This document shows, piece by piece, positions 7,008-15,548 of a DNA stretch of 39,698 nt (its first letter is position 1; each line of letters begins with the position of its first letter). Below the pieces are notes generated by a model, which was not told where the DNA came from, did not search any database, and saw nothing but the letters and a program-made list of their open reading frames with translations. A program made the position numbers and the translations under genes. Source of the DNA: an uncultured Verrucomicrobiae bacterium (GTDB taxonomy: Bacteria; Verrucomicrobiota; Verrucomicrobiia; Limisphaerales; J093); NCBI GenBank assembly GCA_937976685.1, contig CALJWR010000275.1, forward strand, positions 1 through 39,698, in the 5' to 3' direction.

Positions 7008-8455
7008 CCGGCCACGGGCAGGAGGACGGTGAAAACGGCGCCGCCCTCGGGGGCGTCGCTCACCTCGATGCGACCGCGATGTTGCTCGACGATGTCACGG
7101 GCGATGGCGAGCCCCAACCCCAGTCCCGGCGCCTCCGGGGCAGCCGCCCGCTTGGTCGAAAACCCGCTTTCGAAGATCTGTTCCCGCAGTTCGAGCGGCA
7201 CCCCGGGGCCCGAGTCCTGGATGCGCACCCACACCCAACCCGGTTCGCCCGGGCCGCACGCGACGCGCAAGACACCGCTTTCCCCCATCGCCTGGCAGGC
7301 GTTGGTGATGAGGTTGGTCCACACCTGGTTGAGTTCGCTCGGCCGGCACCGGACCCGCGGGATGTCCCGGAGGTCCACCTGCACTTCGTATTTCTTGAGC
7401 GCATAGCCGAGCAACACCAGCGTATCGCGCAGACCCTCCCGCAGATCCACCTCGTCCACCAGCGCCTTGTCCTGCCGGCTGTAGCCTTTGAGACTGCGGA
7501 CGATGCCGCTGATGCGGGCCGCGGCCAAGCGGATGGTCCGTACCAGGGTTCCAACCTCAAAGACTTCCACCCAGCGGCGCAACAGGTCTTTGCGTTCCAC
7601 CGTCGGGTGCGACACCACGTAGAAAACAAGGTCCTCGAACACTGCCGGCTCGACCTGCGCGAGGGTGCGGAGCAAAGGCCGTGGCAGGTCGGGAAAGCGG
7701 ATGGCGAGTTCCGCGAGCCGTTGGCGCTGAATCTCCGTCTGGAGCGGTTGCCGATTGATCCCCTCCTCGAGCGCCCTCGCGAGCAGGCCGGTGTCGGGTG
7801 GCCCAGGAGACCAGGCCAGCCAGGTTCGCAGACCCGGCTCGATCGAATCGGCCGCCCGGGACAGGGAGGCGACCGGGTTGTTGATCTCGTGGGCAATCCC
7901 GGCCACGAGCTGGCCCAAGGTGGCCATTTTCTCCTGCTGGATCAGTTGATTCCGGGTGGCCTCCAGTTCGGCGATCGTGGCCTGCAACTGCCGCTTCTCG
8001 GCCGCCAGGTCGCGGGTCAGTTCGGCGACCTGGACATGCAATTCCACCACCCGCCGGTATCGGCTGACCAGATTCCCCAATAACAGCGGGCCGACCATCT
8101 GGTTGAACCCTGGCAGGTTGTACAGCAGCAGCAGGAACGTATCGCGCGGCATGCGCAACATCCTCCCCGCCGTCCGGGCGCGCGAAGTCAGAAAGGAGGT
8201 GGCACCGGAACTGAGCATCAGCACGCCCAGGAACTGGCCGGGACGCAGGGTGCCGACCGGGTATTCGCCGCCGTCTTGCGCCTGTTTGAGCAGTTCGATC
8301 TCGCCCTGGATGAGGAGCGCGATCCAATCGTATTTTTCCCCCTCCCGCATGAGTATCTCGCCGGCGGCGAACGAGACATCTTCGCTCTGCGTCTCGGGCA
8401 TCGAAGCCAGCGCGTCGCGAATCTTCTCCAGCGGACGGATGGGGATCGTGACCAC
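7001..8455 (-). CDS. Hybrid-input sensor histidine kinase: cNMP-binding-like domain + DHp + HATPase
   Basis: A soluble 484-residue kinase without membrane helices. Residues about 25-125 form a cyclic-nucleotide-binding-like beta roll (FAAGEILMREGEKYDWIALLIQGEIEL, LRPGQFLGVLML). A coiled coil follows (about 135-175, ELTRDLAAEKRQLQATIAELEA), then the H-box QLVAGIAHEINNP with phospho-acceptor His189. The catalytic domain has N-box NQVWTNLITNACQAM, G1 DSGPGVP and G2 GLGLGLAIARDI. About 95 residues are inserted between the H-box helix and the second DHp helix (near 305-322, ARISGIVRSLKGYS). The GTG at 8455 is the first in-frame start after the stop of the response regulator (8500); an open extension to 8653 would overlap that gene and has no protein-like composition. 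It is likely co-transcribed with the regulator and SLC13 gene. Confidence 0.9.
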   Translation of the reverse strand: MVTIPIRPLEKIRDALASMPETQSEDVSFAAGEILMREGEKYDWIALLIQGEIELLKQAQDGGEYPVGTLRPGQFLGVLMLSSGATSFLTSRARTAGRMLRMPRDTFLLLLYNLPGFNQMVGPLLLGNLVSRYRRVVELHVQVAELTRDLAAEKRQLQATIAELEATRNQLIQQEKMATLGQLVAGIAHEINNPVASLSRAADSIEPGLRTWLAWSPGPPDTGLLARALEEGINRQPLQTEIQRQRLAELAIRFPDLPRPLLRTLAQVEPAVFEDLVFYVVSHPTVERKDLLRRWVEVFEVGTLVRTIRLAAARISGIVRSLKGYSRQDKALVDEVDLREGLRDTLVLLGYALKKYEVQVDLRDIPRVRCRPSELNQVWTNLITNACQAMGESGVLRVACGPGEPGWVWVRIQDSGPGVPLELREQIFESGFSTKRAAAPEAPGLGLGLAIARDIVEQHRGRIEVSDAPEGGAVFTVLLPVAGQ

Positions 8456-8499
8456 GGCGAATGGGTGCCAAAGCTGGCGCCGTCCGGCCCGCGCCGGGG

Positions 8500-9003
8500 C
8501 TACTCGTCGGCAGGCAGGGGTTGCTGGCGGATGCGTTCGCCCAGGCGCGCGGCGTCCAGCAGGGTCAGATACGGGTACAGGTCGGTTTCGTGCTGCAGGA
8601 CAAACTCGGTGAGTTGCGCGCGGACCACCGCGTGGAGTTCCTCCCGCCGCCACGGCTTCGCGAGGTAGTGGTTCAGGTCCGCTTGATTCACAGCCTTGAC
8701 GGTGTCCGACAAACCCGCCTGAGCGGTCAGCAAGACTTTGCGCGTTCCGGCCGTGCGCGGGTCGCGATGCAAGGACACCAAGAAGGACACGCCGTCCTCG
8801 CCGGGCAGGATATGATCACAAATGACCAACCCGAGCCGGCCGCGACTCAGAATGTCCTGAACCACCTCGCGCGCTTCCGCGACCGACGACGCAGACTCGA
8901 TGGGAAACCGGGCCTCGAACGGCGCCAGGTCGCGGACCACGGCCTCGAGCACCTCCGGCTCGTCCTCGATGCACAGGATGAAAATCGGCTTCATGGGCTG
9001 CAA
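8500..9003 (-). CDS. Response regulator, receiver domain with short C-terminal tail
   Basis: 167 residues (164 if the second Met, MKPIFIL, is used). The receiver fold is complete: acidic pair IEDEPE near 12-14, phospho-acceptor Asp in the strand VICDHILPGEDG, the Thr of VLLTAQAG and the conserved Lys of LAKPWRREEL. There is no DNA-binding domain; only about 40 residues (AQLTEFVLQHETDLYPYLTLL...) follow. It should therefore act through protein contact or as a phosphate shuttle for the kinase 45 bases downstream. The gene begins 12 bases after the SLC13 transporter stop, indicating one transcript. Confidence 0.9.
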   Translation of the reverse strand: MQPMKPIFILCIEDEPEVLEAVVRDLAPFEARFPIESASSVAEAREVVQDILSRGRLGLVICDHILPGEDGVSFLVSLHRDPRTAGTRKVLLTAQAGLSDTVKAVNQADLNHYLAKPWRREELHAVVRAQLTEFVLQHETDLYPYLTLLDAARLGERIRQQPLPADE

Positions 9004-9015
9004 GGGGACTCTGGG

Positions 9016-10629
9016 TCAGCGGGAAAAGAGCGGCCAGAAGAATCGGGTCATGACCAGCACCAGCGCCATCCCGACGATGCCGATCAGCCCGCCGGCCGTG
9101 ACGAGATGCTGTGTTTGAATCACGCCGGACCCCATGGCGATCGCGTGCGGCGGCGTCGAAATCGGCAGCGTCATGCCGTAGCTGGACGCCACAGCCACGG
9201 CGATCAGCGCGGTCGTCAAATCAAAGCCCGTCGCCGTGCCGGCCACCGCGCCCACGCTCACCGCGATCGGAGCCAGCAGCGTCACGGTGACCGTGTGTGA
9301 CAGGAAGTTGGCCAGCAGAAACGAGAGCAGGGCCAGCCCCGCCATTATGGCGAATCCGCCGAGTGCGCTCCACTCCACCCGCCCGACCATCCATTCAGCG
9401 AGTCCGGTCGTCTTGATGGCGGTCCCCAGCGAAATGCCGCCCGCCATCAACCAGAAGACATCCCACGGCAACGCGTGAATCTCCTTTTTGCCCACGATCC
9501 CGAACATGGGGAGGGCCACGACGGGCAGGAAAGCGATGATGTTGCTGCTGATCCCGTGCTGATTCTCGGTGAACCACAACAGTGCGGTCAGACCGAAGAC
9601 GACGTACAGCCCCCAGGCTTTCGGAGAACGATCGAACGCGCCACCGAGTTCGATCTTCAACTCGCGGGTTCGCGGCCGATACAGCTTGAGCAACACCAGC
9701 CAGCTCAGCACGAGGGTCACCGCCACGATGGGAAGCGCCATCAGCACCCATTTCACAAACGGCACGCTGAGCCCCTGCTTGGTCAGGGCGGCCAGCGCAA
9801 TGGCGTTGGGCGGTGTGCCAATGGGCGTCGCGATGCCCCCGATGTTGGCGCCGATTGGAATGGCCAGCACGACCGCCACCTTGAGCGGATCATCCGCGTC
9901 GAGGCCAGCCAGCAGGGGCAACACCACGGTCATCATCATCGCCGTGGTCGCCGTGTTGCTCATAAAGGCGGACAGCACCCCGGTGGCCACCAGCAGCCCC
10001 AGCACGATGAGCTTGGGATTCGTGCCCACCGGCCGCAAAAACAGCCGCGTCAGCGCCCGGTCCAGCCGGTACTTGACCGAAGCGTCCGCCAGCAGACACC
10101 CGCCGAGAAACAGGATGATGATGGGGTCCGCGAGCGAGGCGAAGAAAGTGCGATACGACGCGGGCGAATACCGCGCGAGCCAGTGGTCAGACCGGCTCAA
10201 CACGGGCGTCGAGGCAGAAACCGCGGGCGACCGCACTTCAACGACGTCGGCCCGCCGCTCGACCACTTCCACCTTCAACTTGTCAAAGTTGCCGGCGGGG
10301 CGGACGACGAAAACCTCGCCGGCACTGGTCACTGCGCCGGCCGGTAGGCGAAAGGTTTGCGTCGGGGCAATGACTTCAGGTTGGGCAACCGGCGGCCGGA
10401 CGAACTGGCACAACGGTCCTTCCGCACTGAGCAGCAGCACCTCAAGGAAGATCACGAGCATCGAGGTGGTGTAGATGGGCACGGGCTCCGTGAGCCAGAA
10501 CGCCGCCGCCAGCAGGAACACGCCCAGAGTGACGTGGCCCGGGAAGCTCAGCCCGGGGAAGGTGACCAACCAAGGAAGGCAAAAGCCCGCCAAGCCGAGA
10601 AGAATGCCAACCGTTTTCCTTGTGTTCAT
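9016..10629 (-). CDS. SLC13/DASS-family Na+-coupled anion symporter with periplasmic-type insertion
   Basis: A 537-residue inner-membrane transporter of the divalent anion:Na+ symporter family (dicarboxylates, sulfate or similar). Both halves carry the family's Na+/substrate loops: SNTATTAMM with IGGIATPIGTPPNAIA in the first, and SHTVTVTLLAP with LPISTPPHAIAMGSG in the second. The early AFWLTEPVPIYTTSML helix is also typical. Between it and the next family helix (DPIIILFLGGCLLA) lie about 75 extra residues (about 70-150). These contain a beta-rich stretch, FRLPAGAVTSAGEVFVVRP followed by VEVVERRADVVEVRSP, that looks like the C-terminal beta module of RND membrane-fusion proteins. Downstream on the same strand are a response regulator and a histidine kinase, suggesting the transporter is regulated by, or acts as co-sensor for, that pair. 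Confidence 0.88.
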   Translation of the reverse strand: MNTRKTVGILLGLAGFCLPWLVTFPGLSFPGHVTLGVFLLAAAFWLTEPVPIYTTSMLVIFLEVLLLSAEGPLCQFVRPPVAQPEVIAPTQTFRLPAGAVTSAGEVFVVRPAGNFDKLKVEVVERRADVVEVRSPAVSASTPVLSRSDHWLARYSPASYRTFFASLADPIIILFLGGCLLADASVKYRLDRALTRLFLRPVGTNPKLIVLGLLVATGVLSAFMSNTATTAMMMTVVLPLLAGLDADDPLKVAVVLAIPIGANIGGIATPIGTPPNAIALAALTKQGLSVPFVKWVLMALPIVAVTLVLSWLVLLKLYRPRTRELKIELGGAFDRSPKAWGLYVVFGLTALLWFTENQHGISSNIIAFLPVVALPMFGIVGKKEIHALPWDVFWLMAGGISLGTAIKTTGLAEWMVGRVEWSALGGFAIMAGLALLSFLLANFLSHTVTVTLLAPIAVSVGAVAGTATGFDLTTALIAVAVASSYGMTLPISTPPHAIAMGSGVIQTQHLVTAGGLIGIVGMALVLVMTRFFWPLFSR

Positions 10630-10822
10630 GCGCGTCCGAGGGCTTGGCGCGGACAGCGGTGACCCAGCCGGCCACCGTCCTTGCCACGTGGGGTCCGGTG
10701 GCCGCCAAAGCCGGACTCAGTCTCCGGCCTTGAAGTCCGCGCGTCAAGGCGCGCGAACAGCGCCCGGTTTCGCAGCCCATTCCGCAGCTTGCGGCGCGGT
10801 ACCGCCGCCCGTACGATTGGGC
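10630..10822. promoter_or_regulatory. Divergent promoter region, SLC13 operon / nadA operon
   Basis: 193 bases between divergent starts. The nadA frame remains open through most of it but with no recognisable protein content before the ATG at 10823. No convincing -35/-10 pair, operator palindrome or NAD-sensing riboswitch was recognised. Confidence 0.4.
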
Positions 10823-11848
10823 ATGATTGATGTTGCCCCGGCCCTCGGTGGAGCCCTGCCCCGCCCGCAGATCCGCTCGCCCCTGCCCAGAGAAAGGCGG
10901 GAGGCCCTGACGCGGGAGATTTTCGCCCTAAAGCGCCGCCTCAACGCGGTGCTGCTCGCCCACAACTATCAGGTGCCCGAGATTCAGGATGTGGCGGATT
11001 ATGTCGGCGATTCGCTGGGACTCGCACAGCAGGCGGCGAAAGCCGACGCGGAAGTGATCGCGTTTTGCGGTGTTCATTTCATGGCGGAAACGGCGAAAAT
11101 CCTCAACCCGGGCAAGATCGTCGTGTTGCCCGACAAGGAGGCCGGCTGCTCGCTGGAAGAGAGTTGTCCGCCCGACCAACTGCGCGCCTTGCAAGCGACC
11201 AACCCGAACTTCTACACGATCGCCTACATCAATTGTTCGGCGGAGGTGAAGGGGCTCAGCGACATCATCTGCACCAGCGGCAATGCCGAAAAGATCGTCC
11301 GCGCGGCGCCGGCCGATCGCGACCTGCTCTTCGTGCCCGACGAGAACCTCGGCCAGTGGGTGAGGGAGCAGACGGGACGCCCCATGACGCTGTGGAAGGG
11401 CAACTGCTACGCGCACGTCGAGTTTCAAAGCGCCCACGTCCGCCGGCTCAAAGTGGCCTGTCCCGACGCCCCGGTGGTGGTCCATCCAGAGAGCCTGCGC
11501 GAGGTGCGGGCGTTGGCGGATGTGGTTTGCTCGACGGAGAAGATGATCACCTTCTGCCGCCAATCGCCGGCGCGGCGGTTTATCATCGTCACGGAGTCAG
11601 GCATCATCCACCGCTTGCGGAAAGAATGCCCGGACAAGGAGTTCCTTTGCGCGCCCGTGTTCAATGTCATGCAGATGCCCACGGATAATTGCCGTTGCAG
11701 CGAGTGCAAATACATGAAGTTGAATACGCTGGAGAAACTGCGGGACTGCCTCGTGCGGCTCGCCCCGCGCGTGGAATTGAGCCAGGACCTCATCCAGCGC
11801 GCGCGACAGCCGATTGAGCGGATGCTCGAAATCTCCGCCCGGCCGTGA
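10823..11848 (+). CDS. nadA: Quinolinate synthase NadA
   Basis: Condenses iminoaspartate with dihydroxyacetone phosphate to quinolinate, the de novo route to NAD; the enzyme carries a [4Fe-4S] cluster. The 341-residue product shows the three pseudo-repeats: AVLLAHNYQVPEIQDVADYVGDSLGL, GVHFMAETAKILNPGK and PDKEAGCSLEESCP. Further family motifs are YINCSAEVKGLSDIICTSGNA, the PDENLG loop, VVHPESL, VVCSTEKMI, ESGIIHRLRKECP and the cysteine-rich MQMPTDNCRCSECKYMKLNTLEKL. The cluster ligands are presumably the Cys of GCSLEES, of the VCSTEKM strand and one of the terminal CRCSEC group. The ATG at 10823 gives the normal length. nadB and nadC are not in the window. The stop overlaps the GTG of the following epimerase gene. 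Confidence 0.96.
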   Translation: MIDVAPALGGALPRPQIRSPLPRERREALTREIFALKRRLNAVLLAHNYQVPEIQDVADYVGDSLGLAQQAAKADAEVIAFCGVHFMAETAKILNPGKIVVLPDKEAGCSLEESCPPDQLRALQATNPNFYTIAYINCSAEVKGLSDIICTSGNAEKIVRAAPADRDLLFVPDENLGQWVREQTGRPMTLWKGNCYAHVEFQSAHVRRLKVACPDAPVVVHPESLREVRALADVVCSTEKMITFCRQSPARRFIIVTESGIIHRLRKECPDKEFLCAPVFNVMQMPTDNCRCSECKYMKLNTLEKLRDCLVRLAPRVELSQDLIQRARQPIERMLEISARP

Positions 11849-12843
11849 CACCCCCTCCTTCCGCCCCGCTACCGGGCATTGAAAGCGTCCTCGTCACCGG
11901 CGGTGCCGGTTTCATTGGCTCGCACCTGGTGGAACGGCTCCTGGCCGCCGGGCACCGGGTAATCGTGATTGACGATTTCTCCACCGGCAGTCCGGAGAAT
12001 CTGCGTGGGGCCGAAGGGAATCCCCGGCTCCGAGTAATCGAGGCGAAGGTCTCACGATTTCCCCATCTGTCCGCCGTGGTCGAAGAGGCCGATGCCGTCT
12101 TCCACCTCGCGGCCGCGGTGGGCGTTGACTTGGTGGTAAAGTCCCCCATCCAAACGATCCGCACGAATCTCGGCGAAACCGAGGCCGTGCTGGAGGCCGC
12201 CAGCCAGCGCGGCCGGCCCGTGCTGGTCACCTCGACCTCCGAGGTGTACGGAAAGAGCGCCAAGGATGACTTCGACGAGGAGGACGATCTGCTCATTGGT
12301 CCGCCGCACCTGCAGCGGTGGAGTTATGCCTGCTCAAAGCTGATGGACGAGTTCCTGGCGCTCGCGTACGCGGCGGAACGAGGGCTGCCGGTGATCGTCG
12401 TGAGAGTTTTCAACACGGTGGGCCCTCGCCAGACCGGCCGGTACGGGATGGTGCTGCCGAGGTTCATCGCGGCAGCGCAAAGCGGCTCGCCGCTCCGGGT
12501 CTTTGGCGATGGACAGCAGACGCGCTGCTTTGCGCACGTGGCCGATACGGTGGAGGCGCTCTGGCGCCTCATGGCGTGTCCGGCGGCACGCGGGCAGGTG
12601 TTCAACGTCGGCAGCACGGAGGAAATCACCATTCGCGGGCTGGCGGATCGCGTGGTGCGTCTTCTCAAATCTCCCTCCCCCGTCGAGTTGGTCAGCTACG
12701 CCGAGGCGTATGCGCCCGGCTTTGAAGACATGCGCCGCCGGCGTCCCTCCGTGGCCAAGCTTCATCGCTTCACGGGTTTTCAGCCGATGACCACGCTGGA
12801 TGAAATCATTCTGCGCACGGCCCGAGCCGGCGTAGCGATTTGA
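11845..12843 (+). CDS. NAD-dependent epimerase/dehydratase (extended SDR, nucleotide-sugar type)
   Basis: A 332-residue extended short-chain dehydrogenase acting on a nucleotide sugar. The N-terminal Rossmann motif TGGAGFIGSH is at residues 18-27, with Asp at the end of the second strand (VIDDFSTGSPENL) indicating NAD. Then come HLAAAVGVDLVV, the catalytic Ser/Thr strand TSTSEVYGKS and the YxxxK pair in SYACSKLMDEFLAL. Substrate-side motifs include RVFNTVGPRQTGRYGMVLPRF and the dimer/uridine-binding GDGQQTRCFAHVADTVEAL. This pattern is closest to UDP-glucose epimerase or UDP-glucuronate decarboxylase-like enzymes; the exact sugar is not determinable. GTG at 11845 lies inside the nadA stop (GTGA overlap), so it is translationally coupled to nadA. 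Pathway logic for the coupling may simply be cofactor supply. Confidence 0.9.
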   Translation: MTPPPSAPLPGIESVLVTGGAGFIGSHLVERLLAAGHRVIVIDDFSTGSPENLRGAEGNPRLRVIEAKVSRFPHLSAVVEEADAVFHLAAAVGVDLVVKSPIQTIRTNLGETEAVLEAASQRGRPVLVTSTSEVYGKSAKDDFDEEDDLLIGPPHLQRWSYACSKLMDEFLALAYAAERGLPVIVVRVFNTVGPRQTGRYGMVLPRFIAAAQSGSPLRVFGDGQQTRCFAHVADTVEALWRLMACPAARGQVFNVGSTEEITIRGLADRVVRLLKSPSPVELVSYAEAYAPGFEDMRRRRPSVAKLHRFTGFQPMTTLDEIILRTARAGVAI

Positions 12844-12873
12844 CTGGTCCATTCCGGCGCGTTGGATCCACGA

Positions 12874-13497
12874 ATGAACGCGGAACCCGCCCATCCGGCC
12901 GCAGCAGTGGCCTTGACGGGGGAAGAGATGGCCTGGTTGCTCCGCAAGGCGCGCCGGACCGTCGAGGATGCGGTCGCGGGGCGTAGATCGGAGCCGGAAG
13001 CAGAGGGACAGGTTCCGGAGCGGTTGCGGGAGCGGCGTGGCTGCTTCGTGACGCTTTGGAAGGCGGGTGCCCTGCGCGGCTGCATTGGAAACGTATTACC
13101 GCGAGACCCGTTGCATCGGATGATCGCGGCTAACGCCCGAGCGGCCGCCCTGGAAGATGTGCGCTTTTCGCCCGTCACGCCCGAGGAGGTGCCGCGCCTG
13201 GTCGTGGAGGTCAGCGTTTTGACCCCGCCAAAGCTGCTGGCTCACACCGATGCCAAGGATTTGTTGAATCGCCTCGTTCCGCATCGGGACGGAGTGTTCC
13301 TGCAAATCGGTCCGCGCGCCGCGACGTTTCTGCCTCAGGTCTGGGCGAGCTTGCCGGAGCCTCACGTCTTTCTGAGCCGGCTGGCGGAAAAGGCGGGATG
13401 CGCGGCGAATGACTGGCAACGTCCGGACGCCCAAGTCTTGGTGTACCAGGCGCAGTGGCAGGAAGAGGCGGCGCCGGCCCACGTCGCGGGCGATTGA
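12874..13497 (+). CDS. AMMECR1-domain protein (AmmeMemoRadiSam system protein A)
   Basis: A 207-residue protein made almost entirely of an AMMECR1 domain. The family hallmark is LRGCIGN near residue 68, preceded by RRGCFVTLWKAG, with DVRFSPVTPEEVPRLVVEVSVL and a C-terminal GVFLQIGPRAATFLPQVW. The ATG at 12874 is preferred; a TTG at 12862 would add four residues. It follows the epimerase by 30 bases and is probably in the nadA operon. The usual partners, a Memo protein and an AmmeMemoRadiSam radical-SAM enzyme, are not in this window. The molecular function of the domain is unknown. The stop is 10 bases from the stop of the convergent repeat protein. Confidence 0.9.
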   Translation: MNAEPAHPAAAVALTGEEMAWLLRKARRTVEDAVAGRRSEPEAEGQVPERLRERRGCFVTLWKAGALRGCIGNVLPRDPLHRMIAANARAAALEDVRFSPVTPEEVPRLVVEVSVLTPPKLLAHTDAKDLLNRLVPHRDGVFLQIGPRAATFLPQVWASLPEPHVFLSRLAEKAGCAANDWQRPDAQVLVYQAQWQEEAAPAHVAGD

Positions 13498-13507
13498 CCG
13501 ATGCGGT

Positions 13508-15373
13508 TTATTCGCTGCCGGGCGGATTTGGCGAGATCGCGTTGGTCATCTGCAGGTACGAGCGCACCGCCGCCTGCAGCCACGTAAGCTGGGGGGGGAA
13601 CAGTTCTGCGGGGTTGATCTTCGGCAGCAACTCTCTTGCGGGTTCGAGTTCGCGCGCCGCGATCGCCGCGTAGAACCGGAGGTAGTGGTACTGGTTGGCT
13701 TCGGGCGGGTCAAGTAGGGCCGGGTCGAGCCGCGCAAGCCACTGACTAGCTTCGGCGACCCGCGAATTCAACAGCAGCGCGCCGGCGTGGTTCAGGGTGG
13801 GGATGGCCTTGGCGGGAAGCTGCTGCACCAGATTGGAGGTCAGTTCCAGCGCAAGTTGCGGCTCGCTTCGCTGGATGACCAGGGCCGCTGCGTAGTTGTT
13901 CGCCAGGGCGAGGTTGTTGGTCTCCATCTGGAACCCCCGTTCCGTTGCCCGCAACAGGAGGACCGAGTTGCGCTCCGCCGAAGCGGCCCGGGCGCACACC
14001 AACCAGTACTGAATCGAAGTTTCGAGCTTGCCCTCGAGGGCGGAGAGAAGCGGCAGGGCCATGGCCGCCTGTCCGATTTCGATCAGCGAGTTGGCCATGT
14101 ATAGCGCGAACTCCGGTTCGTCGTAGTCAAATTCCCCCAGGCGGGCGAATTCCCGCTGTGCCTGCTCGATCAAGTTTTCACCCAGACTGGCCCGGCCTTC
14201 GATCAAATGGCTGTAGGCCCGGAGGGTATTCGAGATTCCCGAGCGCAGCCGGATTTCGATCGCCAGTTGCCGGAGGTCGGCCCAAGCGCTGTTACGGATG
14301 AGCGCAGCCGCCTTGCGGGCGCACATCGCCGTGGAGTAGCCAAGATTGGAAAGCGCCCAGTCCACGAGATCATCAGCGCGCCGGGTCTGGCCGGATTTCA
14401 TGGCCAAGTCGTAGATTTGCGCCGCTTCTGCAGCCGTGGCGGGCAGCCGGTTGAAGGCTTGAATCAAGGCACCGGCCTCTGCCGACCGGTCGGCAGCCAT
14501 CAGAACTCGCCACAGTGCGAGGTGGTCCGCGGTCGCATCAGCCTTGAGTCCCACCAAGGTGTTAAGAGCGCGTTGCGCTGCCGTCGGGTCGCGGCGTTTC
14601 TCCGCCGACCGCAGCAGGAGCCGGTTGGCGATGATCCGATTGGTGCCGCTGAGCGCCGCCCGCTCCAGGATCAACCGGGCAGCGGCGGCTTCCTCCTCCG
14701 TGCCGAACAAATCTTGCACGGAAGCGCGACGGAGCACAAGTTCCGGGTCGGTGGCGAGCACCTTTTCGTTGGTCTGCCACTGCGCCTCGAATTCTGCATA
14801 ATTGCCGGTCTCGTGAAGCGCGCGCGCCAAAATAATCTCTAGCGCGGGCGGCAAATTGTTGGTCAGCCCCCGCAGCAGCGACACCGTCTTCTCCGGTTGG
14901 CGAAAACGATCGTACACGCGCGCCGCGAGTTCGATGTCTCTGTGATTGGTCCGGGTCACCTCGAGGAGCGCTCCCGCCAGAACGGGGGCATTCTGCGCCG
15001 TCCGATTGTCCACCGGCACGCTGAATACCGCCCCCAAATAGCCGCGGAGATACTCTGGTTTGGTCGGGTAATTGGCAACCGCCGCCGCCCAGGAGATGAG
15101 AGCGCCCTGATGGTTGCCCGCCTTGTCGAGCTCGCGCGCCGTCCGGGCCAGCTTCCACGCCTGAGCCATGTCGATCAAGTTGATCCGGACCTCCTTGCCA
15201 GAACCAGGCGGAGCTACGTTCCAGATTCTGGGCACAGCCAGCAGGAGCGCAGCCACGATGAGCACCACCGCGATTACAAAGAAGCGGAAGCGAGCGTTGA
15301 ACAGCAGTAGGCGGATAAGCGGCGAATAGCCAAAGCGATTCGCCAGTTGTCGTTTGCTGAAAAGGCGGCTCAT
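13508..15373 (-). CDS. Large single-pass membrane protein with TPR-like helical repeats
   Basis: A 621-residue protein not recognised as a named family. From the ATG at 15373 (MSRLFSKRQ; a TTG at 15391 would add six residues), one transmembrane helix lies at about residues 29-49 (FFVIAVVLIVAALLLAVPRIW). The rest is a long Ala/Leu-rich alpha solenoid with TPR spacing: ARTARELDKAGNHQGALISWAAAV, ALEIILARALHETGNYAEFEA, LYMANSLIEIGQAAMALPLLSAL, TLNHAGALLLNSRVAEASQWLARL. About 12-15 such repeats are estimated. The repeat domain is probably periplasmic, serving as a protein-interaction scaffold; similar anchored repeat proteins in this phylum often neighbour exopolysaccharide or secretion genes (inference). 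No enzyme motif was seen. Confidence 0.8.
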   Translation of the reverse strand: MSRLFSKRQLANRFGYSPLIRLLLFNARFRFFVIAVVLIVAALLLAVPRIWNVAPPGSGKEVRINLIDMAQAWKLARTARELDKAGNHQGALISWAAAVANYPTKPEYLRGYLGAVFSVPVDNRTAQNAPVLAGALLEVTRTNHRDIELAARVYDRFRQPEKTVSLLRGLTNNLPPALEIILARALHETGNYAEFEAQWQTNEKVLATDPELVLRRASVQDLFGTEEEAAAARLILERAALSGTNRIIANRLLLRSAEKRRDPTAAQRALNTLVGLKADATADHLALWRVLMAADRSAEAGALIQAFNRLPATAAEAAQIYDLAMKSGQTRRADDLVDWALSNLGYSTAMCARKAAALIRNSAWADLRQLAIEIRLRSGISNTLRAYSHLIEGRASLGENLIEQAQREFARLGEFDYDEPEFALYMANSLIEIGQAAMALPLLSALEGKLETSIQYWLVCARAASAERNSVLLLRATERGFQMETNNLALANNYAAALVIQRSEPQLALELTSNLVQQLPAKAIPTLNHAGALLLNSRVAEASQWLARLDPALLDPPEANQYHYLRFYAAIAARELEPARELLPKINPAELFPPQLTWLQAAVRSYLQMTNAISPNPPGSE

Positions 15374-15548
15374 GCGTGCAGGTGGCACCAACTAGGCGGG
15401 AGCATTTTCCTCATCGTTCGCCGGTGAATCAACAAACATCCTCGCCAAATTCCGGCACCGACTTGGACTCCATCTTCCGGTCCGCGGCGGAACGCAGCGC
15501 GCCGTGTAGCATTGACTCCGCGCACGGGTGGTCTATCTGAGTGCCCAG

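Noticed and set aside
8456-8653. N-terminal extension of the histidine kinase
   Set aside because: It overlaps the end of the response regulator gene and encodes Arg/Pro/Ala-rich residues without domain features.
10630-10822. NAD-responsive riboswitch or NadR/NrtR-type operator before nadA
   Set aside because: No conserved structure or palindrome recognised in the 193-base divergent gap.
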